Assembly: GCA_964006375.1 (NCBI GenBank)
Contig: OZ023262.1
Location: 48,847,025-48,911,024, forward strand
Direction of reading: 5' to 3'
Origin: Tillus elongatus
Lineage: Eukaryota > Arthropoda > Insecta > Coleoptera > Cleridae
Length of the DNA stretch: 64,000 bases
The position numbers and the translations under genes were made by a program. Below are positions 19,375 through 32,976 of this stretch, piece after piece (positions within the stretch are counted from its first letter, which is position 1; every line of letters begins with the position of its first letter). The notes under the pieces were generated by a model. It saw nothing but the letters and a program-made list of their open reading frames with translations. It was not told where the DNA came from and made no database searches.

Positions 19375-19596
19375 GAGAACCCAAATCACCACAACACATA
19401 TTTTTTAATGACCTTACGATCGTTTTACTGACCACGTCAGCTCACTTTTAAAGACTTTACGATCGTTTCACTGACCACATCCGCATGATCAGAGGATGAA
19501 AAATTCTTAATTTTTTATCATCTGATGATGCTGACGTGGTCATCGAAACGATCGTAACGTCTTTAAAAAATATATGTTGTGGTGATTTGGGTTCTC
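19375..19596. repeat. Fold-back element with hammerhead-like strand
   Basis: An imperfect inverted repeat of about 220 bp. 'ggagaacccaaatcaccac' on the left pairs with 'gtggtgatttgggttctcc' on the right, and 'ttacgatcg' and 'gaccacgtcagc' are also paired. The right arm contains CTGATGAT (about 19523) and, 15 bases on, CGAAACGATCGT. These match parts of a hammerhead ribozyme core, but a stable stem I is not evident. Confidence 0.65.
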
Positions 19597-20790
19597 CTTA
19601 ATTGTTATTTAAGTCTGTCAGTTTAAAGGTTCATTTGACATTTGTGAAAACAATTTCTAAAGTACTTATATATTATGAAAATGTTAATATAGATAATCTT
19701 ATAAAATTAATTATTTCTTACCCTTTTTGTACCGAAGCTAATTTAAATATTTCGACATTTTTCTTAAAAAATTCACTAAATAATCCCAGAATCTGTTCGG
19801 TTGACAGAATTAAATTAAAAACTATTTCTTAAACTGATCCCTACATGAATCATAGTACGCGATTATAATGTACATATTTCCAAAACCAAAGATATATAAG
19901 ACTAGATGTATTCTCACCATAATTAGAACCGCAAGCCGGTTTCGCTCTAATTAGAGCTCATCAGTACGGTATACTAATTACAGCAAGAACATACCTATAA
20001 AGTAATACGGCTATGGTAGCCAGCCTCCTGGTCAGGACTGACAATTTACAAAATTGTTAGCTGGTCGTACACAGTCCCTATTTTATAACATTATGTGTTA
20101 TTTGGAGCTGTCGCGGCAGCATACTACCTGGTTCCGCACCGAGATGGCGACCCCGTCGTACATCTTACAATGTTCTAAAAGATATATAATATAATAATAT
20201 AAAGGAAAATCTCCCTGAATGCGTCATTTTCATGGGACCCCGATTTCTATTTGTAAAAACGCTGTATCCCAATTTTTAATATGTACCAAACATTCGCAAA
20301 ACAATTGAAACAACTCGAAAACGTTTAACGGTATTAATTTGTTCCTTAGAATCATGCATTATAATTCGATGCAAAATGCAAAAATGCAATAATAAAATGT
20401 GTGTTCAATTAAAAAAAGAAACTTTGTATCACCAACGACTTATTGGCCAGTCTGTGATTCTCAAATTTTTATTATATCCAACTCAAAACACCATATAATT
20501 AACTTGCTCGTATCTTGTATAATAACAGATATACGAGTAATGAGCTTTACCGTAGAAATGTTTCATCCTGTACCTATATAGGCAAACATGTAAAAACTGA
20601 AATTTACCACGGATATTTGTTTTAGGGGCCTAATTCTTGCTCAATTGAAGACATATTTTCCAAATTCAAAAGTCGTGGTCTTCTCATTAACGAGCTATTA
20701 CCACAAACTCTATAAATGAAACTACTGCTAAAGCATCAGAGAATGGGTCTATTTGAAATGAATTTTCTGCAAATATTATAGTAAAAAAGT
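19597..20790. other. Non-coding; family H body fragments
   Basis: Contains a hammerhead-like motif near 19925-19970 (separate entry). Family H body sequence follows at 20340-20480 ('tgcaaaaatgcaataa') and a family H 5' segment at about 20590-20705, without a (TA)n tract. No gene is supported. Confidence 0.4.
19925..19970 (-). ncRNA. Hammerhead-like motif, type with long stem III
   Basis: Read on the minus strand: CTGATGA, then a perfect stem II of GCTCT/AGAGC closed by AATT, then GAAAC, then a stem III of ACCG/CGGT. All core positions fit the hammerhead consensus CUGANGA...GAAA. The flanking stem I needed for cleavage does not form well with adjacent bases. A related copy at 63150-63200 preserves the stems with two loop or core changes, so the pattern is a repeated feature. 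Confidence 0.45.
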
Positions 20791-21542
20791 CTGGACGCAG
20801 CAAGTGCGTTATGGTAGTGAATTTTCATAGAAATGATCTGGCACAAAATATTTTATTATAACTTTTTTTCTTGTAACATAGAAATCTAAATTTTGGTGTA
20901 TAGTTTAATTTTTATATCGTAAACCTACCTACCAAATTTGGTTATCATAGATTTTATATTTTTTAAGATAAAAAAATTTTTCAAATGAAAACTCAAAATT
21001 TTCCCGGAAAACCTCGTCCAATTTTTCTAAATAACGAACTTGTCAAAGCCATTTACAAAAGGAAGGTACATGCCAAATTTTATTAAAATCGGCTCATTAC
21101 TTTTTGAGATATGAATTTTTTTCAAATGAAAACTCAAAATTTTCCCTGAAAATCTCGTCCGATTTTCTTGACTAACAAACATATCAAAGCCATTTACAAA
21201 AGTAAGGTATGTGCCAAATTTTATTAAAATCGGCTTATTACTTTTTGAGATATGAATTTTTTTAGAATGAAAACTCAAAATTTTCCCGGAAAACCTCGTC
21301 CGATTTTCCTGACTAACAAACATGTCAAAGCCATTTACAAAAGGAAGGTACGTGCCAAATTTTATTAAAATCGGCTTATTACTTTTTGAGATATGAATTT
21401 TTTTCGAATGAAAACTCAAAATTTTCCCGGAAAACCTCGTACGATTTTCCTGACTAACGAACTTATCCAAGCTATTAACAAAAGAAAGGTACATGCCAAA
21501 TTTTATCAAAATCGGCCTATTATTTTTTGAGTTATCGGTGTG

Positions 21543-21632
<90 letters not shown>

Positions 21633-21764
21633 CATATAAAAATTGAAACTGACCCCGGATATGGGTTCTAGGGGTCCTAGTTCGCGCTCATTTGCAAAAA
21701 TTTTTTCAAAATTCAAAAGTCGGGATCTCCCCATTAGTGAATTTTTTCTACGAAAATTCACTAA
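20791..21764 (-). mobile_element. Family H copy with 141-bp minisatellite
   Basis: The 5' hairpin is at 21733-21764, (TA)n at 21550-21631, and the 3' terminus CTGGACGCAG at 20791. Between them the body block is tandemly repeated about four times in 141-bp steps (for example 'tttttgagat' at 21101, 21242 and 21383). Because 141 is divisible by three, a 244-codon open frame runs through it, but the protein is just the translated repeat. Non-coding. Confidence 0.8.
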
Positions 21765-22599
21765 TAAAGGACAATGATGGTTGAAGCTGAAACTTAAGGC
21801 TTTGTAAAATACACTTCTTACGACATTTCTTCTACATAACGCGTATGTGTTTCAGGTTCTTTGTTTGAAAATTGCGTTTTAAGAAGGAGAAGTATAAAAT
21901 TTTCAAAATAACTTTTCTAGTAATTCTTGGCCTTCTAGCATCAAGAAAACTCAATCTTTGTAATATTCAATGGGTTTTGTTAACCACACAAAATATTTTG
22001 TTCTTGTGCGTTTCTCTGATTACCAGTGGCACCCAATTATATACTGAAATTCAAAAGCCGCGAAATCCTTATTAGCGGCTCTTTTCTAGGAAAATTCGCT
22101 AAAAACGTGCTTTAAAAGTACAAACAAATATTTCTTCTGTGTAACCGCGCAGAAAAAGAGATAAATGAAATTTTAATCTGTCCGTTAGTAACCAGGAGTT
22201 AGTTATTATTGCTGCAAACGCTGTCGGGCATAATCAAAACCTTTCCATACGAAAATGCCATTGTCTTTGTGTTCGATAATATTCATCCTTTTGCTTTTGT
22301 GTGTCTGTTATTCGTTTTTTCCCGTTTCGCAGTTGAAATGTGGAGTATTTGGGCCTTTATGGAAACGACGCCTGCTGATCCAGGCATCTTCCAAATGACA
22401 CAGGACTGATGAAACCGCTGATGAATGCTTGTTATGTTCGAATGAATTATTTTTCATTTACTTTTCCACAAAATGGCTTTTTCTTTTCTTTTGTAACATG
22501 AATATGGCGGCTACATTTACTCGTATCATGTCTTTTAATCATAACCTATTATTTTAAGATCAAAGCTTTGTACCGCTGTCCAAGTCAGACGGTCAGTTT
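21765..22599. other. Non-coding region
   Basis: A family H 5'-like hairpin with changed bases ('ttagcggctcttttctagg') lies near 22065-22100, and family B/H body-like text at 21765-21870. The short frame at 22209-22409 has no recognisable domain. Confidence 0.35.
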
Positions 22600-23090
<491 letters not shown>

Positions 23091-23795
23091 GGGTGGTCCT
23101 CCGGGAGGTCCCACGATCGATTGCAGGAAAACTATCAATAGGAAAAACCTGAGAATTAGACATTACACTTCCGGTTATACCTGAAATAGATGTCGATTCG
23201 CTTATTTTAAATGGAACACCTGTATTTTATTGCAGTTTCGGATTCTACAATAAATTCTGAACATTTTTGTTAATAATGTTCTACACCTATCATCAACCGT
23301 ACAGAAGATATTTAGACTTTAAGATAAAATTTGACATTTACGGCCAGTCATAAAGATACCGATATTTTTACAATAAGAACATATTTCGTTACGATTTTTA
23401 GAATTAACTTGAAAGATATTTCACTTCACCTATTTTCGCATCAAGACTAACGATAGAGTATATAGAGTGTCCAAAAAAATTCTTGAAGTTTGCAATGAGA
23501 AATTGCAAAAATCTCACGATTTTCAAATTGGAACCCCTTTTTTTATAACACTATTGTGTTAAGCTCAAAAAATCACTGATACTTTGTATGTAATTAAACG
23601 GTTTTCATTTTATTTTGAAAAAAATCATTTCAAAGCCTGATATTTTGATAAACTTCCTATCATAAGCGTTAGCCATGGAAAAAAAATTGCCGAGTGTGTT
23701 TCTATGGAAACTTTGACAGTTTTTTGATTAACTAGCTAATATTGGTATGGTTAAATTACACACACGAAGGTTATTTAAATTTATTTACTATTTAA

Positions 23796-24874
23796 GGAGA
23801 ATGTAATAAAGTAATTTCGCGAAAGTGTGATACATTTGCTGATAGATATCCAGATAAACAGAAACAGTCACGTAAAACCGTCAAACGAATAGTAGACAAT
23901 TTCAAAAACTGCGGATCTATCAAGAAAAAGGTGTAGAGGGCTAAACCCGTTGTTGACAACGAACAATTTGAAACAGCAATTTTGGGATATTTTGCCGCAT
24001 ACCCTACAAAGTCAACGAGGCAAGTAGCACTGGAGTCAAGATTGTCCAAAACCTCTGTTCTGCGAATTTTACGAAAACATAAGTTTCATCCTTATACTTG
24101 TTCAGTTGTGCAACATTTAAAGGAAACTGATTTTTCAGGAAGGGTGGAGTTCTGTGAATTTATTTTAATGTGATTCCAAGAAAACGAGGTGTTTTAAGAT
24201 AACATCATATGAACGGATGAAGCAAAATTTTCAAAGAATGGACTTCTCAATCGTCGTAATTCTCACTATTGGATCGACATCAATGTTTATTATTCTAGGG
24301 AAGGACATTTTCAGGAAAGCTGGCAGTTTAATGCTTATTGTGCTATAAGGAATGACGGCGTTGTTGCCCTAGAAATATACGACGATAATTTGAATGGTAA
24401 AAATTAATCCGAGATTCATAAAATACTTTGTCTAAACTCTATTTACTTATAGGTGAGCGTTATTTGGAAATTTTGCAAAATTTGGAAGCAACTTATTTGG
24501 ACAACCTTTCATTGAATGAGTATAGGCAAATATTTTACCAACATGATGTGGCCCCTCCTCACAATGGTCACCTGGTTAACAATCTTCTAAAAGCTCTATT
24601 TGCTGACCAATGGATTGCCAACAATGGGCCACACCTTTGGCCGCCTCGATCGCCTGACTTATCTGTTCTCGATTTCTTTATATGGGGTACTATAAAAAAT
24701 AAAATCTACAACACTGCAGTTTCTACTAAAGAAGATTGCATGCAGTGTGTTCGAGAATCATTTCCTGAATTGGATCCGGATTCAATAAGAAGGGCCACAC
24801 ATGAGGGATTGACACGTAGGTGTGAAAAATGTCTTGATGCCAGAGGTAGTCAATTTGAATACTTAGGACGTTAA
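23796..24874 (+). pseudogene. ITm-B transposase with intron, four nonsense codons
   Basis: A DDE transposase of the ITm superfamily. In one frame from 23796: GECNKVISRKCDTFADRYP, SRKTVKRIVDNFK (first DNA-binding part), STRQVALESRLSKTSVLRIL and KHKFHPY (second helix-turn-helix), then TDEAKFSKNGLLNRRN with the first catalytic Asp at 24216. After a spliced intron at 24397-24452 come GERYLEILQNL, FYQHDVAPPHN (second Asp; the usual DG is DV) and WPPRSPDLSVLDFFIWG, ending FEYLGR. There is no frameshift. Stops at 23934, 24171, 24195 and 24210 break it, at least two plausibly Trp-to-TGA changes. The start codon is not recoverable. Confidence 0.88.
24397..24452 (+). other. Predicted intron in ITm-B transposase
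   Basis: GTAAAAATT...TTACTTATAG, 56 bp, phase 1 inside a Gly codon. Removing it joins DDNLN-G-ERYLEIL, the normal family sequence. Unspliced, the length shifts the frame and a stop appears. Confidence 0.75.
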
Positions 24875-25931
24875 TTTTTGTTTCATTTTATTCAGTCCAT
24901 GTTGTGTGTGAATTGTTTTTTTTTTTTAATTTTCTATTATCTCTTTGATGATTTTATATAAGGCTATATGGCAATATACCTAAAAATTGCTGTCTCGATT
25001 TGTTTGCTGTCAACAACGGGTTTAGCCCTCTGCACCTTTTTCTTGACACATCCTCAGTTTTTGAAATTGTATACTATTCGTTTGACGGTTTCTGTTTATC
25101 TGGGTATCTGTCAGCAAATGTATCACACGTTCGCGAAATTACTTTATCCCATTGTCCATAAATAGTAAATAATATTTAAATAATCTTCGTGTGTGTAATT
25201 TAACCATGCCATTATTAGCTAGTTAATCAACAAACTGTCAAAGTTTCCATAGAAACACACTCGGCAATTTATTTTCCATGGTTAACGCTTATGGTAGGAA
25301 ATTTATCAAAATATCAGGCTTTGAAATGAGTTTTTTCAAAATAAAATGAAAACCGTTTGATTTAGGTATAGGTAATTACATACAAAGTATCAGTGATTTT
25401 TTGAGCTTAACACGATAGTGTTATAAAAAAAAGGGGGTTCCAATTTGAAAATCGCGAGATTTTTGCAATTTCTCATTGCAAATTTCAAGATTTTTTTTTA
25501 GACACTCTGTATACTCTATCGTTAGTCTCGATGTGGAAATAGATGAAGTGAAATATATTTTAAGATAATTCTAAAAATCGTAATGAAATATGTTCTTATT
25601 ATAAAAATATCGGTATCTTTATGACTGGCCGTAAATGTCAAATTTGATCTTAAAATCTAAATATCTTCTGGACGGTTGATGATAGGTATAGAACATTATT
25701 TATGAAAAGTGTTCAGAATTTATTGTGGAATCCGAAACTGCAATAAAATATAGGGTATTCTATTTAAAATAAGCGAATCGACATCTACTTCCGGTATAAC
25801 CGGAAGTGCCGCCATCTTGAAAATATTTTGAACCTATGGCCCCCAAAGACTTTAGTGTAATATCCAATTTTCAGGTTTTTCCTATAGATAGTTTTTCCGC
25901 AATTGATCGTGAGATCTCCCGGAGGACCACC

Positions 25932-25934
<3 letters not shown>

Positions 25935-26012
<78 letters not shown>

Positions 26013-26500
26013 CGTGTGTGTGTGTATATCCGAGCGATAACTGAAAAATAATCAACTGACTTGAACAACAAAACTTGACACATATTTTTATTTTGTTAGG
26101 ACCGCAGACGAATTCGTAAATCAGCTATAACGGACATTTTCCCCCCAAAAATATGTTAGAATACGTTATCTTTTGAAGGTAGTGGAGTAACTGGAATGTA
26201 ACTTTACATGTAGCTAAAAATGGTGTAAATAAACCTCTGTTGTAAATTTTAAGTAATCTGGTTCACAAAATTTTGAGCTTTTCCAAATTAGAAATAAAAT
26301 CTGAAAAACATGAATTGAAAAGACTTAGTGGTTGAAGTCCAATACCTGACAAAGACAGAGTACTTAGTTTCCATGCGTAGATTGATACATACTACAGGCA
26401 TACATTATAATTCAGCGATAATCAAACAAGCCAAACAACATGTATAAAACATACTACCCGAACTAGCGATCGAGAAATCGGGACCGCAAAAAAAACCGGA
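25935..26500 (+). repeat. (TA)n tract and a repeat shared with 33.6-34.1 kb
   Basis: (TA)n at 25935-26009, a short (GT)n, then 'atatccgagcgataactg'. The following 450 bp ('ggacattttcccccc', 'acatactacccgaac') match 33580-34070 in inverted orientation, also beside a (TA)n tract. This looks like a further (TA)n-bearing non-autonomous family. Confidence 0.6.
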
Positions 26501-26556
26501 AACCGTTTAAATCGTTTGTCAACCATTACTACTTTGGAATAACAGATGAAATTAAA

Positions 26557-26955
26557 TTAAAAGTTTACCAAGTGATTGTTTTTTAAGCAAGAATTCAATA
26601 AATTTTTAAAATACACTATATCTGTAGCTTGACTAACGACCCCAATCAAAATTTTATACTGAGAATGTAGTAACATTGAAACATCAAGGTTTAAGGGAGG
26701 AAATAAATAAATATTTAAGAAACTATCATTTTTATAATGAAAATATGACGTTTTTGCCAAACGATTATTTAGTATCTTTCGTGTTACCAGAATAGAAGAT
26801 ACGAAAGAAAGAAATAAGAGTTGTAAACAAAATAGACTCACTGCTCTATAAAAATATTTTTTAAACAGTCTGTTCTTTTCCTTTAAGCTTAAAAATAACG
26901 AAACAGTCGTCGAATGTATTGCAAGACACGATTCAATTAAATGTAAGCAAACCAT
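26557..26955 (-). other. Unrecognised 132-codon open frame
   Basis: The longest open frame not explained by a known element (start near 26955). The product would be Leu/Ser/Phe-rich with one hydrophobic stretch (SLFCLQLLFLSFVSSILV) and no motif I recognise. In AT-rich DNA it is most likely chance, so I do not call it a gene. Confidence 0.15.
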
Positions 26956-26963
26956 CTATTAGC

Positions 26964-27035
26964 TAGTATCCGTGGTTTAGTGGTAGCATATCCGCATGAC
27001 GCACGAACGGTCCGGGTTCGATTCCCCCGCGACGC
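26964..27035 (+). pseudogene. tRNA-like sequence (tRNA-Gly-like pseudogene or SINE head)
   Basis: 'tggtttagtgg' at about 26973 fits an internal A box and 'ggttcgattcc' at about 27015 a perfect B box at normal tRNA spacing. The body resembles tRNA-Gly, but the loop reads GAC at the anticodon place. The acceptor and anticodon stems pair poorly (about four of seven acceptor positions). A working tRNA is unlikely; no 3' SINE tail or target duplication was seen. Confidence 0.55.
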
Positions 27036-27530
27036 ATATAACATTTTGTTTTGTTTTACTTGAATATTTGGTAGAAACAATAGTGACCATATTTCATAGG
27101 TTTGGAACAATTTTTCATTTTCCTTAAAAACGTCTGGATAACTTTGTCACTTTTGAGTCTAAAATTATACATTTTTTTATTGTTGTTATTTGTAAATTTG
27201 TATTAGGAATATTCACTAATCGAGCTCTTTGTTGGAAAAACCGGTTCGATTAGGTTGACCAAAACAAAATCATCCAAGGCAATTAATAAGGAAAAATACC
27301 TGCCACTTTTATAATTTGACAGATACTTTCCCTTTCTAAATCTGAATTCAGTTTTCTTCTTTCTGGAAAGCTTTTGCGACTTTAATGAAGTCTGTAATAC
27401 AGGTTTCATTTAAATTACAGAGACGTACGGTACCTAGATATACCAAACTTAAATTTGCTAGCGTCATAGAAAACTTAAGTTTTGGGGATCATTCTCAAAA
27501 AGGAGCTAGAACACAAGTTAGGGAATTTTC
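27036..27530. other. Non-coding; subfamily 2 body fragment
   Basis: Sequence at 27200-27420 is an inverted fragment of the subfamily 2 body ('aaatcatccaaggcaatt', compare 31250). Nothing codable. Confidence 0.4.
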
Positions 27531-27939
<409 letters not shown>

Positions 27940-29336
27940 CTGGACGCAGCAAGTGCGTTATGGAAGTGAATTTTCATAAAAATGTTTTTAATTACAAATA
28001 TATCGCTCTAATGCGAGCAGGCATCAATTTGGTTACCGGTATAACCTATATAGTAGGAACAGTGTATCATATTTTATCAAAATAATTATTTGAAAATGTA
28101 CAAAACTTTTTGGGAAATAAACTTTAAATGTTTCTGAGAAAACTGGTCTCCTAGCCAATGTACCTAAGGTTAATAGCAAATTGAGTTATTGAAATTTGAA
28201 ACATTTAATGAAAATTCGCAACCAAAACGCCCTTGCTGCGTTCATACAAAAAATTTCCGAAAATACAGTTAAATGTTGGTTTCCTAACCAACAAAACTTA
28301 CGTTAATAGCAAATGAGTTATTGAAATTTGGAGGACTTAATGAAAATTTGCTACCGAAACGCACTTACTGTGTCCAAATTTTTTCTTACAAACATGCATC
28401 ATATTTCGATAAAATATGCTAAAATGCAGTAACGAATTTGTTCTACGAAAATTAGCTAAAAATTATAGACCGTTAAACCATAAACTTCACTAAACCTACA
28501 GCGAAAGCATCAACTTAACTAAACCGACAGGCAAAACATCAGAGAAAGGGTCTATTTGAAATGAATTTTCTGGGAATATTTTAGTAAAATGAAGGACAAT
28601 GACGATTGAAACTAAGACTTCAGGCTAAGTAAAACATTATTCTTGAGACATTTTCCTTCCATAGCTCATATTAGTGTCAGGTTCATTGCCTAAATATTAC
28701 CAATTTTGACGTTTAAAATCGCGATTTTGACGTTTTGAGGAAAAGCCAAATGTATTTTTCTTTGAATGCCTGTAACTTTTTTGTCCTTTAACCTACGGAG
28801 CTAAATTTTGGTAGGTAACTTGCCTATAATGATATAAACCCGCGTATGAAATTTGGTTGCCCTTACTTTGTTAATTTTGGAGATATAATTTTTTTTCGAA
28901 AGAAAACATAAAATTTTCCGGGAAAACCTCGGCGGATTTTCCTGGCTAACGAACTTATTCAAGCCACTTACGAAAGGAAGGTACTCACCAATTTTGACGT
29001 TTAAAATCGCGATTTTGACGTTTTGAGGAAAACCCAAATTTATTGTTCTTTAAATGCCTGTAACTTTTTGGTCCTTTAACCTACAGAGCTAAATTTTCGT
29101 AGGTATTTTACCCATAATGATATAAACCCGCGTGTGAAATTTGGTTGCCCTTACTTTGTTAATTCCGGAGAAATAAATTTTTTTCGATTTTTTTCGAAAG
29201 AAAACACAAAATTTTCCGGGAAAACCTCGGCGGATTTTCCTGGCTAACGAACTTATCCAAGCCACTTGCGAAAGGAAGGTATTCACCAAGTTTTGTCAAA
29301 ATCGGTCCATTATTTTTTTAGTTATAGGTGTGACAC

Positions 29337-29423
<87 letters not shown>

Positions 29424-29556
29424 ACATATAAAGTCTGAAACCGACCTCGGATTTGGGTTCCAGGGGTCCTAATTAGCGCTCATTTGAAGAAATTTTTTCA
29501 AAATTCGAAAGTCGGGATCTCCTCATTAGTGAATTTTTTTTAAGAAAATTCACTAA
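27940..29556 (-). mobile_element. Family H longest copy
   Basis: The 5' hairpin is at 29525-29556, (TA)n at 29340-29419, and the 3' terminus CTGGACGCAGC at 27940. A body block is duplicated in tandem with a 288-bp offset ('caattttgac' at 28701 and 28989), about twice the 141-bp unit elsewhere. Further CTGCG-type termini at about 28240 and 28375 suggest nested or repeated 3' ends. Non-coding. Confidence 0.7.
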
Positions 29557-29893
29557 AAGTGGCACGGTTTCTCCCTGAAAATTTTGTATTTTCATTCGGA
29601 AAATTCTTATATCTCCGGAAATTACAAAGTTATAGCAACAATTGTACGCTGCCTTATATCGTAAAAACTGTACCAAAATTTATGTCTCTAAGTTGAAAGA
29701 CAAAAATGTTCGGGACATAGCAAGTGCATTTTAGTAGTGAATTTCCATAAGAATTGTACACTATTAGTAAGGTATATTGCAAGTCTGTGACATTGTGTTA
29801 CAAATTTCATTTACAGTTAGAAACGTTTTTCAGAAAAAAATGAATTATTTACAAAGCGAATATAACTGCAAATTATAAACCTTACAGGCATTT
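29557..29893. other. Non-coding; orphan family H end
   Basis: A minus-strand family H 3' terminus variant (CGGGACATAGC at 29711) has no matching 5' end; the next plus-strand copy starts at 29894. Confidence 0.5.
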
Positions 29894-31234
<1,341 letters not shown>

Positions 31235-32427
31235 AATTTTTCCTTATTAATTGCTTGGATGATTTTGTTTTGTCAACCCAATCGAACCAGTTTTTGCAAA
31301 CAAAACAACAAAAAGGATTTTTAAAACTAATTTGTAGTTATCCGCGAAGCTTGCTATGTTTTTTTTTTAAATTAAGTACCCACGCTGAGTTTAAATAGGT
31401 TTTACGATGGTCCAAGATTTAAGATTTTAGCTTAATGGGAAATTGAGTTATCGGATTTGAAATATTTTCACAAAAATTCTCTACCATAACGTACTTGCTG
31501 CACCCAGACCCTTTTCAACACGTATTTACTCTTGCTGTATCCACACTTTGCGAAAATCATGAAATATTGTAGCTTGCTATGTGGGACTGACAAACAAGGC
31601 AACCTCAATTTCATTTTTGGAAATATATTTGAAACAAATGACATGGGGTAACAATTTAAACATAAATTGAAAGTCTTGGTTTGCTGCTTTGTCGCAGGAG
31701 TTCTCCTTCCCCTTCTGCATGCCTACAACCACCTTCAATGCATAAACAAGAACAATGTAAACAAGAAAAATTTCTTGAGAGCAACCCCCAGGAAAAATAC
31801 GGCACCTGCGTTGAATATAGGGGTTCTGTTAGGGATAAACAGGATTTTAAGGAGGTATAGCTGCAAAATGGGATAAAGGCAGCTTGTAGAGGTCCAACTA
31901 AGGTGTTTTTTTTTCACACTTTCCGCTCAAATTTTCTTTTTAAGTTCTTCCCCGCCCAGCACCACTATTCACTCCTTGTTCCGTAACTTTCTTGGGGGCT
32001 GTTTACAAGAAATGGTTGTGCATCCAGAAGGAGATCTAAGCATATTTGTGATTTTTTTCTATAAAGCCCCCGTGTGCTAATCTGCAAATTTACCGAAAAT
32101 TTAATTTTTATTTACAAAAGGAATTTACCTCCCAAATTATAAACGTGGCAGATATTTTTCCTTATTAGTCGCTTGGATGATCCGTTTTAGTTAACTCAAT
32201 CGAACCAGTTTGTGTAAACAAAATAACAAAAATGGTTTTTTAAAACAAATTTATAGTTGCCTGTAAAGCTCATTGTGTTATTTTTTAAATTCAGTACCCA
32301 CGCTGCTTTTATGTAGGTTTAGGTATGTCTCAAAATTGAAGATTGTAGTTTAATAGAAAATTAAGTTATCACTATTTGAAATATTTTTACGAAATTTCGC
32401 TACCATAACGCACTTGCTGCACCTAAA
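31235..32427 (+). repeat. Subfamily 2 copies (two 3' ends)
   Basis: A partial copy ends in 'cttgctgcacccagac' near 31508. A fuller copy at about 31800-32427 ends in 'cttgctgcacctaaac' and is collinear with 11180-11757. Neither has a (TA)n tract. Open frames here are not conserved between copies. Confidence 0.6.
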
Positions 32428-32756
32428 CTCTTTTTGGATAATAGAGAGATAACGATGGTAACACTTTCGAACAAATTCCTCGAACAAGCGCGTATTAGGA
32501 CATCTAGAACAGATTTAAAGGTCTGTTTCTATGAAGCTAAAGAATTACATTTTGCTATATCTGTAGATAGTGTGTCTCTTTAAAAGAAACTTGTATTACA
32601 AATTTCATTTAAGTTTTCCGGAAGGAAACTCAATTCATATTTAGAAAAGTAAAGTATCTGCCAAATTATAAACGTATCAGTTATTTTTCCTTATTAATGG
32701 CCAGTATGATTTCGTTTTAGTCAACCTAATCAAACAGATTTTTTCAATATCAACAA
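32428..32756. other. Non-coding; left target copy of the SINE
   Basis: AT-rich sequence with no gene. Its last 13 bases, tcaatatcaacaa (32744-32756), are the left target-site duplication of the SINE. Confidence 0.6.
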
Positions 32757-32963
32757 AGGTAAGGTAAGATGCTTACTGGCAATTAGGCCATTGCTGACCC
32801 TTTTTGCTCATCTAAACTAACCTACCCTCCACCTTAAGCTCGATCTCAACGACAGAAGTGATTTGAAAAATCATCCGCCGCCGGTGAGGCTCGAACCGTC
32901 GTCCCCCGAGTCCGAATTGGAAAGTCTGAATCGACTTTCCCGCACGGCCACGGAGGCGCCGTA
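32757..32963 (-). mobile_element. tRNA-derived SINE with intact target duplication
   Basis: The minus strand starts GGCGCCTCCGTGG and contains an A box (TGGCCGTGCGG), a long variable-arm-like region as in tRNA-Ser/Leu, and a B box (GGTTCGAGCC). A non-tRNA body and a tail of repeated CTTAC units follow. The 13-bp tcaatatcaacaa flanks both sides (32744-32756 and 32964-32976). An RNA polymerase III promoter and LINE-mediated insertion are expected from this class. Only one copy is in the window. Confidence 0.88.
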
Positions 32964-32976
32964 TCAATATCAACAA

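Larger units (their letters stand above)
23463..25509 (+). mobile_element. ITm-B: transposon at the palindrome centre
   Basis: The left end TAGAGTGTCC at 23463 and the inverted right end CAGAGTGTC at 25509 are followed by inverted repeats of about 300 bp ('tgcaatgagaaattgc', 'caaatcactgatactttg'-like text on both sides). It encloses one transposase gene with an intron. Alternatively the outer arms could simply be extended terminal repeats of the same element; the two sets of ITm-like ends favour nesting. Confidence 0.7.

Noticed and set aside
21027..21761. A 244-codon open frame with a 47-residue repeat
   Set aside because: It is the minus-strand translation of the 141-bp minisatellite plus (TA)n inside a non-coding mobile element.
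26557..26955. A 132-codon frame as a possible membrane protein gene
   Set aside because: No motif, no start context, AT-driven composition; chance is more likely. Kept only as a low-confidence note.
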